Shown here one piece after another: positions 49,445 through 59,599 of a stretch of DNA of 64,000 nt (position 1 is its first letter; each line of letters opens with the position of its first letter). The stretch lies in assembly GCA_019426215.1 (NCBI GenBank), contig CM033394.1:21782195-21846194 (forward strand), read 5' to 3'. The notes under the pieces are model-generated. The model was not told the DNA's origin, searched no databases, and saw only the letters and a program-made list of their open reading frames with translations. A program made the translations under genes and the position numbers. Source of the stretch: Buddleja alternifolia (taxonomy: Eukaryota > Streptophyta > Magnoliopsida > Lamiales > Scrophulariaceae).

Positions 49445-51109
49445 TGTTAGGAATCTAATCGGATGCGCAGCGGAAGGCAAACAATCATGGATTTCTAAAG
49501 CTGGATCACTTTATGGCGTTTAATAATTTTATATAAATAGAAACAATAGCACATCGATTTACCATTACCGAAGCGTGATTCGTTTCTTGATCTATCGTCT
49601 GCACAGCAGCAATCCCCGGGACTCCTGCCTCTAGCTATCACGCCGGAATAAGACTTGAAGAAAATCCACCTCCTCTGCACTCCAAGATGGCAACGGCTAT
49701 AAGAGAAGGGGAGAGAGAATTTTCTCTTCTTCTTTCTTTGCTGTCAAGTTTATTATGAGTGACTTAAGTTTTTCACCTAGGTAGTGTGTATTTATATGGG
49801 ATGATGGGCTTGGAATTAATTAATTCCTTGAGCCCACCAATACCGTAATACACGCCCACCTTCATTCCTTTTGGGGCAAGTTGACTTTCAACTTAGTCCA
49901 ATTATTAATTAAGTCCAACATATTTTAATTAAAATATGATATTAATAAATAATCAACTAAATTAATTAATGTAATAATTAATTTAGGATAGGCTGAAATT
50001 GAATAAATAAGTCTAATTATTTATTATTAATTTATTTTTATTAATCTAATTAATCAATTAAATTAATTTGTCCATCAAATGACAAATTACCTAATTTATG
50101 TTATTTGACAACGAAAGAATTTTCTCTTAATTCCTTGAAAGCACGACTCTCTAAGTTCGTCTCAATTGGCATTGGATGGAGATCAAGGATGTGAGTGTTA
50201 CCTAGCCAGTCTAGTGGACTCACATCGAAACCCAATTGAGATCAATTCTAATAGATCATATACGAACCTTTAAGTCACAGACACCCTGTGAGTATAAGCC
50301 CTTCACTGTAACATGCCGATCGAGTGAGAGTCATGTATTGTGTCAAACTCATAGAACTCGATGTTGTACTCAATGAATCATAGTAAGATGAAATTACTGA
50401 ACTACCCTTATGTAATATATATAAGTTAGTTCTCCTATTTTGGCCAAAGACTTATCATTTCATTTACCTACGATCGCACGGGACATTAACTCATTACTAC
50501 TCGAGCCAGTGAATCCCATATTGGAAATCACCGAACAATTGCCACTTGTTCTTTTGAACCGCACTTCGAGGTTGATCCCACCAAAGGGTGAATTGGATCT
50601 AACTACTCTAATAACTCGTTCAGTGTCACAAGTCCAATCTTCGTGAATCCTCATGTCTAAGGCTCACGCATACTACCGTGACCATTAATTCAATCATTGA
50701 CAGTCAAAGAGTAATTACCCATGTGATTGAATTATGGCGAACCGTGTTCGACTATATCAGTTCCATTGATATATCTATGACAAAGCTCCCACCATCCAAA
50801 ATGACAAATTGACACTCCTTGTCAAAGCTTGCGTCATACAAGTCTGGTCTTAATGCCCAATTGAGACTCGTCGACTTGCGAACTCTAGTTTAAGTAAACA
50901 TGGAACCGATACTTTTAGTGTCCTTCTCCTTTTAACCATTGAGGAGTAGAAGCTCTCTCTTAATTACTTGGGACTTATTTGTTCAATACTTATATTAATA
51001 CCATCAAGATTGATATGAACAAAACAAATGCCTTTATTAATTTGTACAATATAAATCAGTGCCCTACAAGTTCCAACCCCTCGTTGGCATCGAGGGCACA
51101 TACCTAACA
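49445..51109 (-). repeat. 5' LTR of element I
   Basis: 1665 bp, TGTTAGG...CCTAACA, TATA box on the minus strand near 49795. It contains TTTGGCCAAAG near 50440. Confidence 0.9.
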
Positions 51110-51684
51110 AAGACTACCACTCGCCCATCATGCCGCATTTTGAGATCGGCCCCACTAATGAGTGAACTGGATCTAACGACTTTAGTGACAGACTTGATGC
51201 CACGAGTACATCTTCAGCCTGATATTTCAGGTCAAAGGTTCACTTATACCTATCACGAATAATCAATTATCTCATTGACAGTCATAGAGTGAAAACCCAT
51301 GTGAAGGAAATGATGCGAGTCGAGTTCGAGTATATCAGTTCCACTGATGTACCTACAATCATAAGCTCCCACTATCTCATAGTGTTTGAGAGGCACTCCC
51401 ATGTCAAAGATTGGATTGTACAAGTGTTCTAAGACTTTATTTGCCCATTAAAGACTTCATATTACTTGCGAACAAATTAAGTAATCAAGATCAATCGTTC
51501 TAGTATCTTCCTATCTTATTCGAAGTAGAGAGATTGCACTGAATACATGGACAATTATTTTACACTACCTAAAAATGCTAATAAGATTTATGTGAAAACG
51601 AATATAATGCCTTTTATTAAATAAAGAGTAAGTCAATTATAAATTGAATGCCCTATACTATCTATCATCTATGGCATCCTAACA

Positions 51685-51926
51685 CAGTGAATCCTTCCAA
51701 ATGGTTGCTATGATCGAGAAGCTACCACCAGGGTGGAAGGACTTCAAGAACTATCTCAAGCATAAATGCAAAGAGATGAGGCTTGAAGACTTGATAGTCA
51801 GACTTCAGAAATGAAGAAGACAACAGGTCATCTAGAAGTTCACCAAGTTGCCAATGGAGGTTAAGGCCAACTTAGTGGACCCAAAAGCTAATAAGAAGCG
51901 CAAATGTACTAACAAAAGCTTACTTA
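51685..51926 (+). pseudogene. Continuation of the K gag after the nest
   Basis: Resumes the second, duplicated gag copy exactly where 9336 left off (compare 8980-9210): MIEKLPPGWKDFKNYLKHKC, then frame breaks, ending in a Lys-rich tail. Homology stops near 51926. With 8511-9336 it brackets the whole 42-kb insertion. Confidence 0.75.
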
Positions 51927-52700
51927 GATATGGAAAACTTGGACTGTATTTAATTGTGATTAGTAAATATGGAAAAAGTCAATTTAACTATGGAAATTGG
52001 GAAAAATTCAGCTTCTCTCTTCCCATCTCTCTCTAAACCCTAGCCTTCTTTTTTTCTTCTATTTTCCTCCGACGGCAATGGCTTGGTGAAGCAATCATCT
52101 CTTTCACCACTCTTACCATCACCAGGTCGGCGGGTTGGGTTGGAGCACCCTTCTTCAAGTTGTACACCACATCTTCAAATCTGACGAGACAGATATGGAT
52201 CTAACGAGACAGAGACAGATCTGACGAGATGAAGACAGGTGATACATCAATTTTTATATAGCGTATTAGATATTTTTTTAGTATTTTATTTTCTCTCTCG
52301 TATGAGAGTTTGCTTTCTCTCTCGAATGAGAGTTTCGTCTCTCCTTGAATTGGAGTTGCACAAGAATTTTCTTGGGCTCATTTATTAGTTCTTAAGATTT
52401 ATTATCTTGAAGAATCTCGATATTTGATGCTTCAATTGTTCTTTACTGCATCGTTAGACACAGTCTCAGTTGTATTTTTCTTGACGTTGTAAACTTTTTG
52501 TTAGAAGAAATAAAATACCGCTTTCCCTTAAAAAAATACTATGGAAATTGGAATGTTCTTAGTAATGAATAAAATTTCAAATTTTGAAAGTTAACCAATC
52601 AAATATATTTAAGGAATAAAAGAAATTCAAAATTACCAGAAAATTCTATTTGGTCAAAATCAACCAATTTTGGTAAAAGACCCCCTTCAAATATATATAT
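51927..52700 (+). repeat. AT-rich dispersed repeat, copy 1 (interrupted)
   Basis: 51927-52000 plus 52552-52700 align with 53178-53402 over about 225 bp in the same orientation (for example gtatttaattgtgattagta and ccaatcaaatatattt). Identity unknown; possibly a small non-autonomous element or two ends of one. A TA run follows at 52696-52713. Confidence 0.55.
52001..52537 (+). mobile_element. Poly(A)-tailed retroposon (processed transcript or SINE-like)
   Basis: Bracketed by a 14-bp perfect direct repeat actatggaaattgg (51987-52000 and 52538-52551), and it ends in a short poly(A) preceded by AATAAAAT about 20 nt earlier. It begins with a CT-rich stretch including AAACCCTAGCC, like a plant 5' UTR. 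These are marks of LINE-type target-primed insertion. I see no A/B box of a tRNA-derived SINE and no open frame over 60 codons. The copy elsewhere without the insert (53178 onward) confirms the empty site. Confidence 0.7.
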
Positions 52701-53177
52701 ATATATATATAGACACATTAGCATTAAAATAAAAACAATAAAAATTAAAAATCAAATAAGAATCAAAATTTTATGATAATTGTTGAAACCAAAACAAAAA
52801 ATACTAACACTAGGATTTAATTAAAAATATGAATGCAGTAGGAATCAAATATAGAAAATTGAGTGATAAATTCTATTAACTAATTCGTAATTCCTAATTT
52901 TTTAAAATTCTCCAAATCCCACGTAAGTTGTGTAATAAATTTAATTCTTGGTGTATTTGTCCCTATACGTTCTAGAAATTATTTTTGTAGAATCACTTAT
53001 ATAACATGAATAATATAATTAATTTTTATATATAATATATGTCTACTACGATTTTTTACCAGTTCAGATTGTTTAAAATCAAAATCATACCAAAATAACC
53101 AGTACGGTCTCGGCTCATACCAAAATCTATATTTTTATTTTAAAATAACTGCAACTTAAGTAAAGCTCGGTATATGA
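52701..53177. other. AT-rich stretch, nothing recognised
   Basis: Between the two copies of the dispersed repeat. No frames or transposon ends seen. Confidence 0.4.
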
Positions 53178-53402
53178 TAGGGAAATTTGGAGTGTATTTA
53201 ATTGTGATTAGTAAATATGAGAAACGTCAATTTAACTATGTAAATTGGAACGTTTTTAGTTGTGAATAAAGTTTCAAATTTTGAAAGTTAACCAATCAAA
53301 TATATTTGAGAAATAAAAGAAATTCAAAATTACCAAAAAATTCTATTTGGTCAAAATCAACCAATTTTGATCTACAGGCCCCCTTCAAATATATAATAGT
53401 AT
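53178..53402 (+). repeat. AT-rich dispersed repeat, copy 2
   Basis: Uninterrupted copy of the repeat at 51927-52700. It provides the empty-site comparison for the retroposon. Confidence 0.55.
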
Positions 53403-54490
53403 AGATAGATTTCTCTAACATTCTCTATCATCTCTTTTCACAAATTTTCTCTTTTTTTTCTTTGTTATTTATTTGACTCTTATTCGAAAAACTAAATATC
53501 AATTATTTTACTTTGTACTACTCGATTTTTATTCAAGAATTTCCTTAAATTTTTTATTTTTACTCACGCATTAAATATGTTATGCCGACTAAGTGCTAAG
53601 AAAGTAAATACCAAGAAGTAACTTCCCGATCACGTTCAAGATGGCACCTTAGAGTAGGGGTGTAAGTTGAGCCGAGCCGGCTCGATTCGAGCTCAACTCG
53701 AGCTCAAGCTTGAGCCTAATTATTTCTGTAAAAAGCTCGCGAGCTTCTTCATAACATTTATATATTTTTATTTTTATATTATAAATATTAATTATATATA
53801 TTAAATATTAACTATTAATTTCAATTAGCAAAAAAAAACCCTATCTCTTTCTCTTTCAAAAGTGTAAGCAGCCAAACTCTCTCTCTTTCTCTTCTCGCAG
53901 CAAAAAACATACCCTTTCCATCCGCCTCCATCTTTGTCCGCCTCCCTCTCCGTCGTTCTCCATCTTGTCGCAGCAAAAGAGCTTCAGAATCATCGTCATC
54001 TTCAACGATTAGATTATCGGAGGTTCGGGGCTTTTTGGGTAAGGGTCTATCTCTATTGTTGGTGTTGTTGGGTTCTTGTTTTCGCCTAATTTAGGCCCTG
54101 AATTTTTAGCTTTTTTCGGTTTCGATCCTTTTGTACGCTGAATCATCAGTTCATCACCATATATGTGTGTATAGAAGTGTATCTATATGTTCTGTATCAC
54201 TATGTACAACATATATAATATATATATATATATGTATACACACAGAGAAAACAAACAACACACTCTCTCTCTCATAGCAGCGGCAACAATGGCGGAAGTT
54301 CCACCGCCATATATGTACTTATATATATATATATATTAATCACTTTTCATTTATGATGAAAAGGAAAAATATTGGCCTAATTTTTTGCTTTTTTTAATTT
54401 GTATTTCTTTTATCCCATCTGGAAAACTCAAAACTGAAGCAGTAGTTTCTTTCTACATATATATTATTGTGGTCTCAAAATTGGCATTAT

Positions 54491-54740
54491 CACTACCACA
54501 AAAAAGTCCTATTACAGCGCACCTATGACAGCGGTTTTGAAAACTGCTGTAATAGGGGGTACTCGGTTCGGACCTATGACAGCGGTTCGAGCCGAACCGC
54601 TGTCATAGGGGTGTCAAAAAAAAAAAAAAAAAATTGGACTTTTGGCAGCGGTTCTGCCCGAACCGCTGCCAAAAGTTGTCAAAAAAAAAAATTTGAACTT
54701 TGTGGCAGCGGTTCTGCCCGAACCGCTGCCAAAAGTTCAA
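54491..54740 (+). mobile_element. CACTA-type terminus with subterminal hairpins
   Basis: CACTACCACAAAAAAG at 54491 has the form of a CACTA terminal repeat. It is followed by inverted repeats built on GACAGCGGTT/AACCGCTGTC: 54573-54609 (17-bp arms), 54638-54676 (17-bp arms) and 54703-54732, separated by A runs. Such subterminal arrays bind CACTA transposase. A second terminus is not secure; a weak candidate at 55742-55754 lacks a matching 3-bp duplication. Possibly a fragment captured by the hAT element. Confidence 0.6.
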
Positions 54741-54786
54741 AATTTGGGCGGGTTTATTTCAAACCGGCCCCCCCTCTCTCTCACTC

Positions 54787-54788
<2 letters not shown>

Positions 54789-54832
<44 letters not shown>
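54789..54832. repeat. CT microsatellite
   Basis: About 44 bases of CT repeat, followed by CACCAC and CCG-rich triplets to 54955. Frames across it are low-complexity and not believed. Confidence 0.9.
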
Positions 54833-54835
<3 letters not shown>

Positions 54836-55024
54836 TCTCTCACCACCACCACCACTGCAGACGCCCACCTCCGCCTCTGCCGCCGACGCCGACGCCGCCC
54901 ACCTCCGCCGCCGCCGCCGCCGACGCCGACGCCGCCCTCCTCCGCCGCCGCCGCCTTCTTCCATTTAGTTTTGGTATTTTTTTTAGATAAATATATACAC
55001 ACACAGACACATAGAGTATTTATA

Positions 55025-55370
55025 GATGTATGTATATGTGGGTGTATGCATATATGTGTGGGTGTATGTATATTTGTGTATGTGTGGGTGTATTTATATT
55101 TGTGTATATGTGGGTGTATGTGTATGTATATTTGTGTATGAATATTTGTGTATGTATATATGTGGATGGGTGTATGTATATTTGTGTATATGTTCATGGG
55201 TGTATGCATATATGTGTATATGTTAATGGGTGTATTTGTGTATGTGTGGGTGTGTGTATATTTGTGTATGTATATATGTGGATGGGTGTATGTATATTTG
55301 TGTATATGTTGATGGGTGTATGTATATTTGTGTATGTGTGGGTGTACGTATATTTGTGTATTTATGAAAA
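55025..55370 (+). repeat. TGTGTATG/GGGTGTATG minisatellite
   Basis: Irregular tandem array of units such as gggtgtatgtatatttgtgta, roughly 20-30 bp each with internal TGTA repeats. Higher-order units recur near 55150 and 55270. Confidence 0.8.
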
Positions 55371-55400
55371 TATTTCTCGGTTGAAAATTTGCGGTGTTGG

Positions 55401-55658
55401 AATGACACGAAATTCACAAGGTCATAGAGAAACGGCATTCTGAACAAAACGCAAGACTTTGTCTTGCGCTCTCATGATTTTAGCTATCCAAGATCGTTTA
55501 AGGCCTCAAATACGTGTTTTATTACAAAATACGTATTTATGTAATAAAACGCATATTTGAGGCCTTAAACGATCTCGGATGGCTAAAATCACGAGAGCGC
55601 AATCTTGCGTTTTGTTCAGAATGCCTTTTCGCTATGACCGTGTGAATTTCGTGTCATT
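55401..55658. repeat. 258-bp near-perfect inverted repeat (hairpin)
   Basis: The left arm begins AATGACACGAAATTCACA and the right arm ends in its complement. The arms are about 118-125 bp with few mismatches and one 7-8 nt bulge near 55465. The centre (55526-55540) is itself palindromic (AAATACGTATTT). It could be a foldback MITE or a small-RNA-producing hairpin. No clear target duplication seen. Confidence 0.85.
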
Positions 55659-56115
55659 ATAAACATGAATTTGCAACTAATTTGATGTTGGAAATAGGAA
55701 TTGATGTGATTTTAGGTGTTTAATTGTTGGAATTGAAGTGAATTTGTTGGCAGTGGCACCATTGTGGCTGTAAATTGAGTCAGGCTCGCGAGCCCAATCC
55801 ATGCTCAAGCTCGCGAGCTAGGCTCGAGCTCACGAGCCGGAGCTCTCGAGCTCGAGCTCCTCAAGGTTAAGCTTGACGAGCTCGAGCTCGAGCCTAGCAA
55901 AATAGCCAGGCTCGGCTCGAGCTCGGCTCATTTACACCCCTACCTTAGAGTAATGTATGAAAAAGTATTGTTTTTTCCTTGTAATTTAGAGGTAAGTAAT
56001 CTGGAATTGTGGACCCTGCTGAGACATTATGGAAAAACAACACCATCAATTAAAAGCCAGTGGAATGTGGTTTTTGTACTTAAAAGTATCTACATAAATC
56101 TTTTGATGTTAAAAT

Positions 56116-56237
56116 TGTTAAGGTAAAATCCCCTTAAGAATATTATTAATGATGGCAATGTTTATATAGAGAGTACAAGAATAATAAATATGGAAATAAT
56201 AATAATAAGGAAACCTAAACTATAATAACTCTTAACA
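56116..56237 (-). repeat. 3' LTR of element H
   Basis: 122 bp, perfect TGTTAA..TTAACA ends, TATA-type CTATATAAAC on the minus strand near 56165. The partner LTR is outside the window. Confidence 0.75.
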
Positions 56238-56248
56238 CTCCCCCGCAG

Positions 56249-57790
56249 TCGAAACGGTAGGGGCACAAATGTTGAGACTGGTACGAAACTCCAAAAATAA
56301 TGCAGAAGGTAAGCCTTTAGTACAGATGTCAGCAATCTGGCGCGAAGAGGGAACATGCAACACTCGAACATCACCTAAAGTAACTTTTTCTCGTACAAAA
56401 TATAAGTCTAATTCCACATGTTTGGTACGCTGATGCGGTACGGGGTTAGAAGACATATAAACAGCACTGATGTTATCACAGTAAACAAGGGTAGCAGTAT
56501 GCATAGGACAATGAAGCTCAAGAAGAAGGTTATGTAACCAAGAAGTCTGCAGCCGTGTTAGCAACACCGTGGTTTTCAGCTTCAGCACTAGAACGGGAAA
56601 CAACGTGTTGACGTCTAGAAGTCCAAGAGATCAAATTATTACCTAAAACGACACAGAAACCAAAAGTAGAACGACGAGTGTCGGGACAACCAGCCCAGTC
56701 AGCATCGGAATAGGCGATGAGCTGAGTGGAGGAGGAGGGATGAATGGAAAGACCCTAAGAAAGAGTACCGCGAATATAACGAAGAACACATTTTAGAGCG
56801 TTCATATGGTGAATAAGGGGATCATGCATAAAGAGACAAAAGTTGCTGAACAACAAAAGAGATGTCAGGGCGAGTAAAAGTGAGATATTGCAAAGCACCA
56901 GCGAGACTGCGATAGAGAGTGGGATCCGAGAAGGGGGCAGAGAAAGACGAAGAAAGTTTGGATTGAGACTCAGCAGGAGTAGAGACAGAATTACAGTCAG
57001 TCATGTTAGAACAAGCAAGAATTTCCAAAGCAAATTTTTTTTGAGAAAGGAAGAGACCGGAGGAAGAGCGAGATATAGAAATACCAAGAAAGAAATGGAG
57101 GGGTCCTAAATCTGTCATGGCGAACTTAGAGGAGAGAAGAGAAGTAATTTTCGATGGAAGAGGGGTAGATGATGCAGTTAAGAGAATATCATTGGCATAG
57201 AGGAGAAGATATGCTATAGAAGAGCCTTTGCGAAAAATAAAAAGAAAAGAGTCTGATTTACTACTAATAAAACCTAAGCTGGACAGAAAAGAGGCAAAAC
57301 GATGATGCTAGGCACGAGGGTCCTGCTTAAGACCATACAAAGCTTTATGAAGGAGACATACGTGGTTAGGAAGATCGGGATTAGTGAAGCCAGGAGGTCG
57401 CTTCATATATACGGTTTCACAAAGGTGGCCATGAAGGAAAGCATTTTTTACATCAAGTTGATGTGAAGGCCAAGAAAAGCTGAGGACGAGGCTAAGAACG
57501 GTGCGGATGGTGGCAGGTTTAACCACTGGACTAAAGGTGTCTTCGTAATCAATGCCAGGCTGTTGAGTGAAGCCTTGAGCAATGAGATGAGCCTTATAAC
57601 GTTCGAGAAAACAATCAGATCGAAACTTTTGGAAAAAAATCCATTTTGAACCAACAAGATTGACACCAGGAGGACAAGGAACAAAGGTCCAAGTGTCGTT
57701 TAAATGAAGAGCAGAGAGTTCATCAACCATGGCATTTGTCCAATTTGGATCTTTAAGAGCTTGAGTATGAGTACGAGGTAAGGGAGAGAG
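56249..57790 (-). pseudogene. RT and RNase H of element H, decayed
   Basis: RT starts at the junction with [60 protein letters not shown], then a stop at 57308 where Trp is conserved (TGG to TAG). The YVDD box near 57205 reads YAND, so the first catalytic Asp is lost. The next piece, 56822-57118, has MTDLGPLHFFLGIS and FTRPDISF. RNase H at 56249-56603 has YCDNISAVYMSSNPV and HQRTKHVELDLYFVRE. Frames change at least three times. Confidence 0.82.
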
Positions 57791-59479
57791 TGTTAGGAAT
57801 ATGACCTCGAATGCTAGGAGGATAGATTGTAATAGGGCATAAAACAATGTAATCGTATTATTAATTAAAACCAATACATGGAGGCATCTTTGGTTATTAC
57901 TTGTTTTATTGCATTCGTATAAGTATGTAATTAACTGAAGGCCCAAGTACGCAAGAGTAGACTTTCCATTCCTTATGTGATAATGGAAACAACACAGGAA
58001 AGGTTAAATATTTGTATACTAAATATAGTTCGCAAGTTATGTAATCTCAATAGGGCGATGAGAAATACTTACGACTGGTATGGTAAGAGCTCTAGTGGCG
58101 ATAAGTGTTGATCGTAGTGGGACCTAACACCATGAGGACATTGAAGGAGATCAATGTGCTTGAACATGACTTGCATCAATTTCGTCACATGGGTTTTTCA
58201 CTCGTTGACATTCCATGATGAAATTAATATAAGATGTAAAGTGTGATGAATCCTCGACTTAAGGGATTGAGTTGGAGATGTACTTGTGACATTAGGTTTG
58301 TCATTAGAGTAGTTTAGATCCAGAACGACCTTAGGTGCGGTCGACCTCGAACTGCTATCTAATGCACAAGTAGCAGTCTCAACTAATTACGAAGAAAGGA
58401 TTTACTCTCTTATAAGTGAACGAGTAATTATCACTTAATTATTTATGAGCAAGTGAGATCTAAAGTCTTTGGCCAAGACAATAAAAATTTCTGAAATAGG
58501 AAACTAAAGTGATCTCGACTTACTAGAAATAGAAAGTAAAGATGGGTTAATGATTTGACATTTACCATGGTCTATACTCATCGGTGATATAAGAGTAAAA
58601 AGGTTTGCAATCACACAATAATCACGTCGGAAAAGGTTGATAGAATGATCCTAATCATTTGTTCTTATTTGGGTTACGGTGTGGGTTTCGACGCTGGCTA
58701 CGGGGACCCACATCCTTTGGAATCCTCCAATTGCCAAATAAGACGAACCTAAAAGAGTCACGCTTAAAAAGGGAAACGATGAAGAGAAATGGAGTATTTT
58801 TGTAGTATGATATGAAGTATTTGATACTTAATAATATTTATTTATGAGATAAATAAATAAATTATTTTGAATAATGTATTAATAAATATTAATATATAAA
58901 TATTTATTTCTTAGAGAAATAATATTTTAGTATTATTATTTATTATTAATTTATTCTATTAATTTAATCGGATTAAATTAAAGGAATAAATAAGAGTCGG
59001 TGCACCATAGGGGGGCCGGCCATTGGCCTTAAGAGGAAGCCCATGTGGGCTTGTGATGCCCATGTCTTTTTGTTCACTTAATATAAATACATAGTGATTG
59101 TATTTTTCTCTCATAGGTTCATGTGTTGAACAAAAACCCTAGCTCTTAGAATAAGAATACTGCAAAGAAAGAAAAAAAAACCTATCTCTCCCCTCCCACT
59201 CTAGTAGCCGCCCCCTTTGGTGTAGAGAAGGAGGATTTTTCTTCCATCAATCTCGGCGTACGAATTAGAGGTAGAACGTTTGTGCTACTTGGATCAAAAT
59301 CAACCGTCGATTCGTGATTTGGAAGATTGAAGGACACGATAATTACTCTACAACAAGTATGTGACTTTTATCTTTGTTTTCATATACGTTGTTGCTTACA
59401 ACTAGACCCCATTAGATCCTGTTTGGGAATGGAAAATTTTGTTGTCCCGCTTTCGCTGTTTTGATTCAAATATTCCCAA
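57791..59479 (+). repeat. 5' LTR of element G, 3' end deleted
   Basis: 1689 bp, TGTTAGG start. It carries CTTTGGCCAAGA near 58467, a one-change version of the palindrome found in other LTRs. Its last two bases and the primer site are missing. Confidence 0.9.
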
Positions 59480-59599
59480 TTATACATAATTTCAATTCCT
59501 GTTTTAGTTCAAAATAATTATACATTCCGTTTTTATGATAGGCTATGCAACATTTATTCTAATGATAAATTTGTTGGCACTGCTTCATTAATCAATGGG

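Larger units (their letters stand above)
32736..51109 (-). mobile_element. Element I: heavily decayed Angela-like Ty1-copia, with element F nested inside
   Basis: The LTRs are 32736-34391 (1656 bp) and 49445-51109 (1665 bp). The primer site is at 49430-49444 and the purine tract at 34392-34408, all minus strand. It interrupts J with flanks tagac (32731-32735) and aagac (51110-51114); the homologous LTR of B reads aagac there on the same strand. The left LTR start is mutated from TG to TA. Internal sequence is 34392-38110 plus 47681-49444. Pol is recognisable only as scraps, and no gag frame can be read. Confidence 0.85.
9337..51684 (-). repeat. J: solo LTR of Angela/BARE type, split by all later insertions
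   Basis: Three pieces, 9337-9397, 31626-32735 and 51115-51684, sum to about 1741 bp and align as the reverse complement of the 1772-bp LTR of element B. Ends are TGTTGGG (left) and CCTAACA (right). The flanks cattg (9332-9336) and cagtg (51685-51689) are a 5-bp duplication with one change, and the undisturbed gag copy at 8974 reads cagtg. No internal region remains, so J is a solo LTR. It hosts D at cgata and I at tagac/aagac. Confidence 0.8.
53655..55942. mobile_element. Non-autonomous hAT-type DNA transposon, 2288 bp
   Basis: Terminal inverted repeats TAGGGGTGTAA..GAGCCGAGC on both sides, flanked by a perfect 8-bp duplication ccttagag (53647-53654 and 55943-55950). An 8-bp duplication and a (C/T)AGGGGTG terminus are hallmarks of hAT. 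Subterminal regions are dense in GAGCTCGAGC words (53670-53745 and 55775-55925). No transposase frame is present. The body holds a possible 5'-UTR-like segment ending in a donor-like GGTAAGG (about 53870-54035), a CACTA-type end, simple repeats and a long hairpin. Confidence 0.85.
56116..57790 (-). mobile_element. Element H: 3' half of a short-LTR copia element (Ale/Retrofit-like)
   Basis: Minus-strand element with a 122-bp 3' LTR (56116-56237, TGTTAAGG...TTAACA), a purine tract (CTGCGGGGGAG on the minus strand, 56238-56248), then RNase H and RT. It is cut at 57790 by element G, and the gag-integrase half would lie right of the window. The first half of its target duplication may be aaaat (56111-56115). 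The lineage is suggested by the short LTR and the TDLGPLHFFLGI wording. Confidence 0.8.

Noticed and set aside
54467..55443. Long frames on both strands rich in Ser/Leu, Arg/Gly, Tyr/Val
   Set aside because: Pure translation of CT, CCG and TGTA repeats.
55742..55754. Possible right terminus of the CACTA-like element (ttggcagtg)
   Set aside because: Only a partial terminal match and the 3-bp flank (gca) does not equal the left flank (tat).
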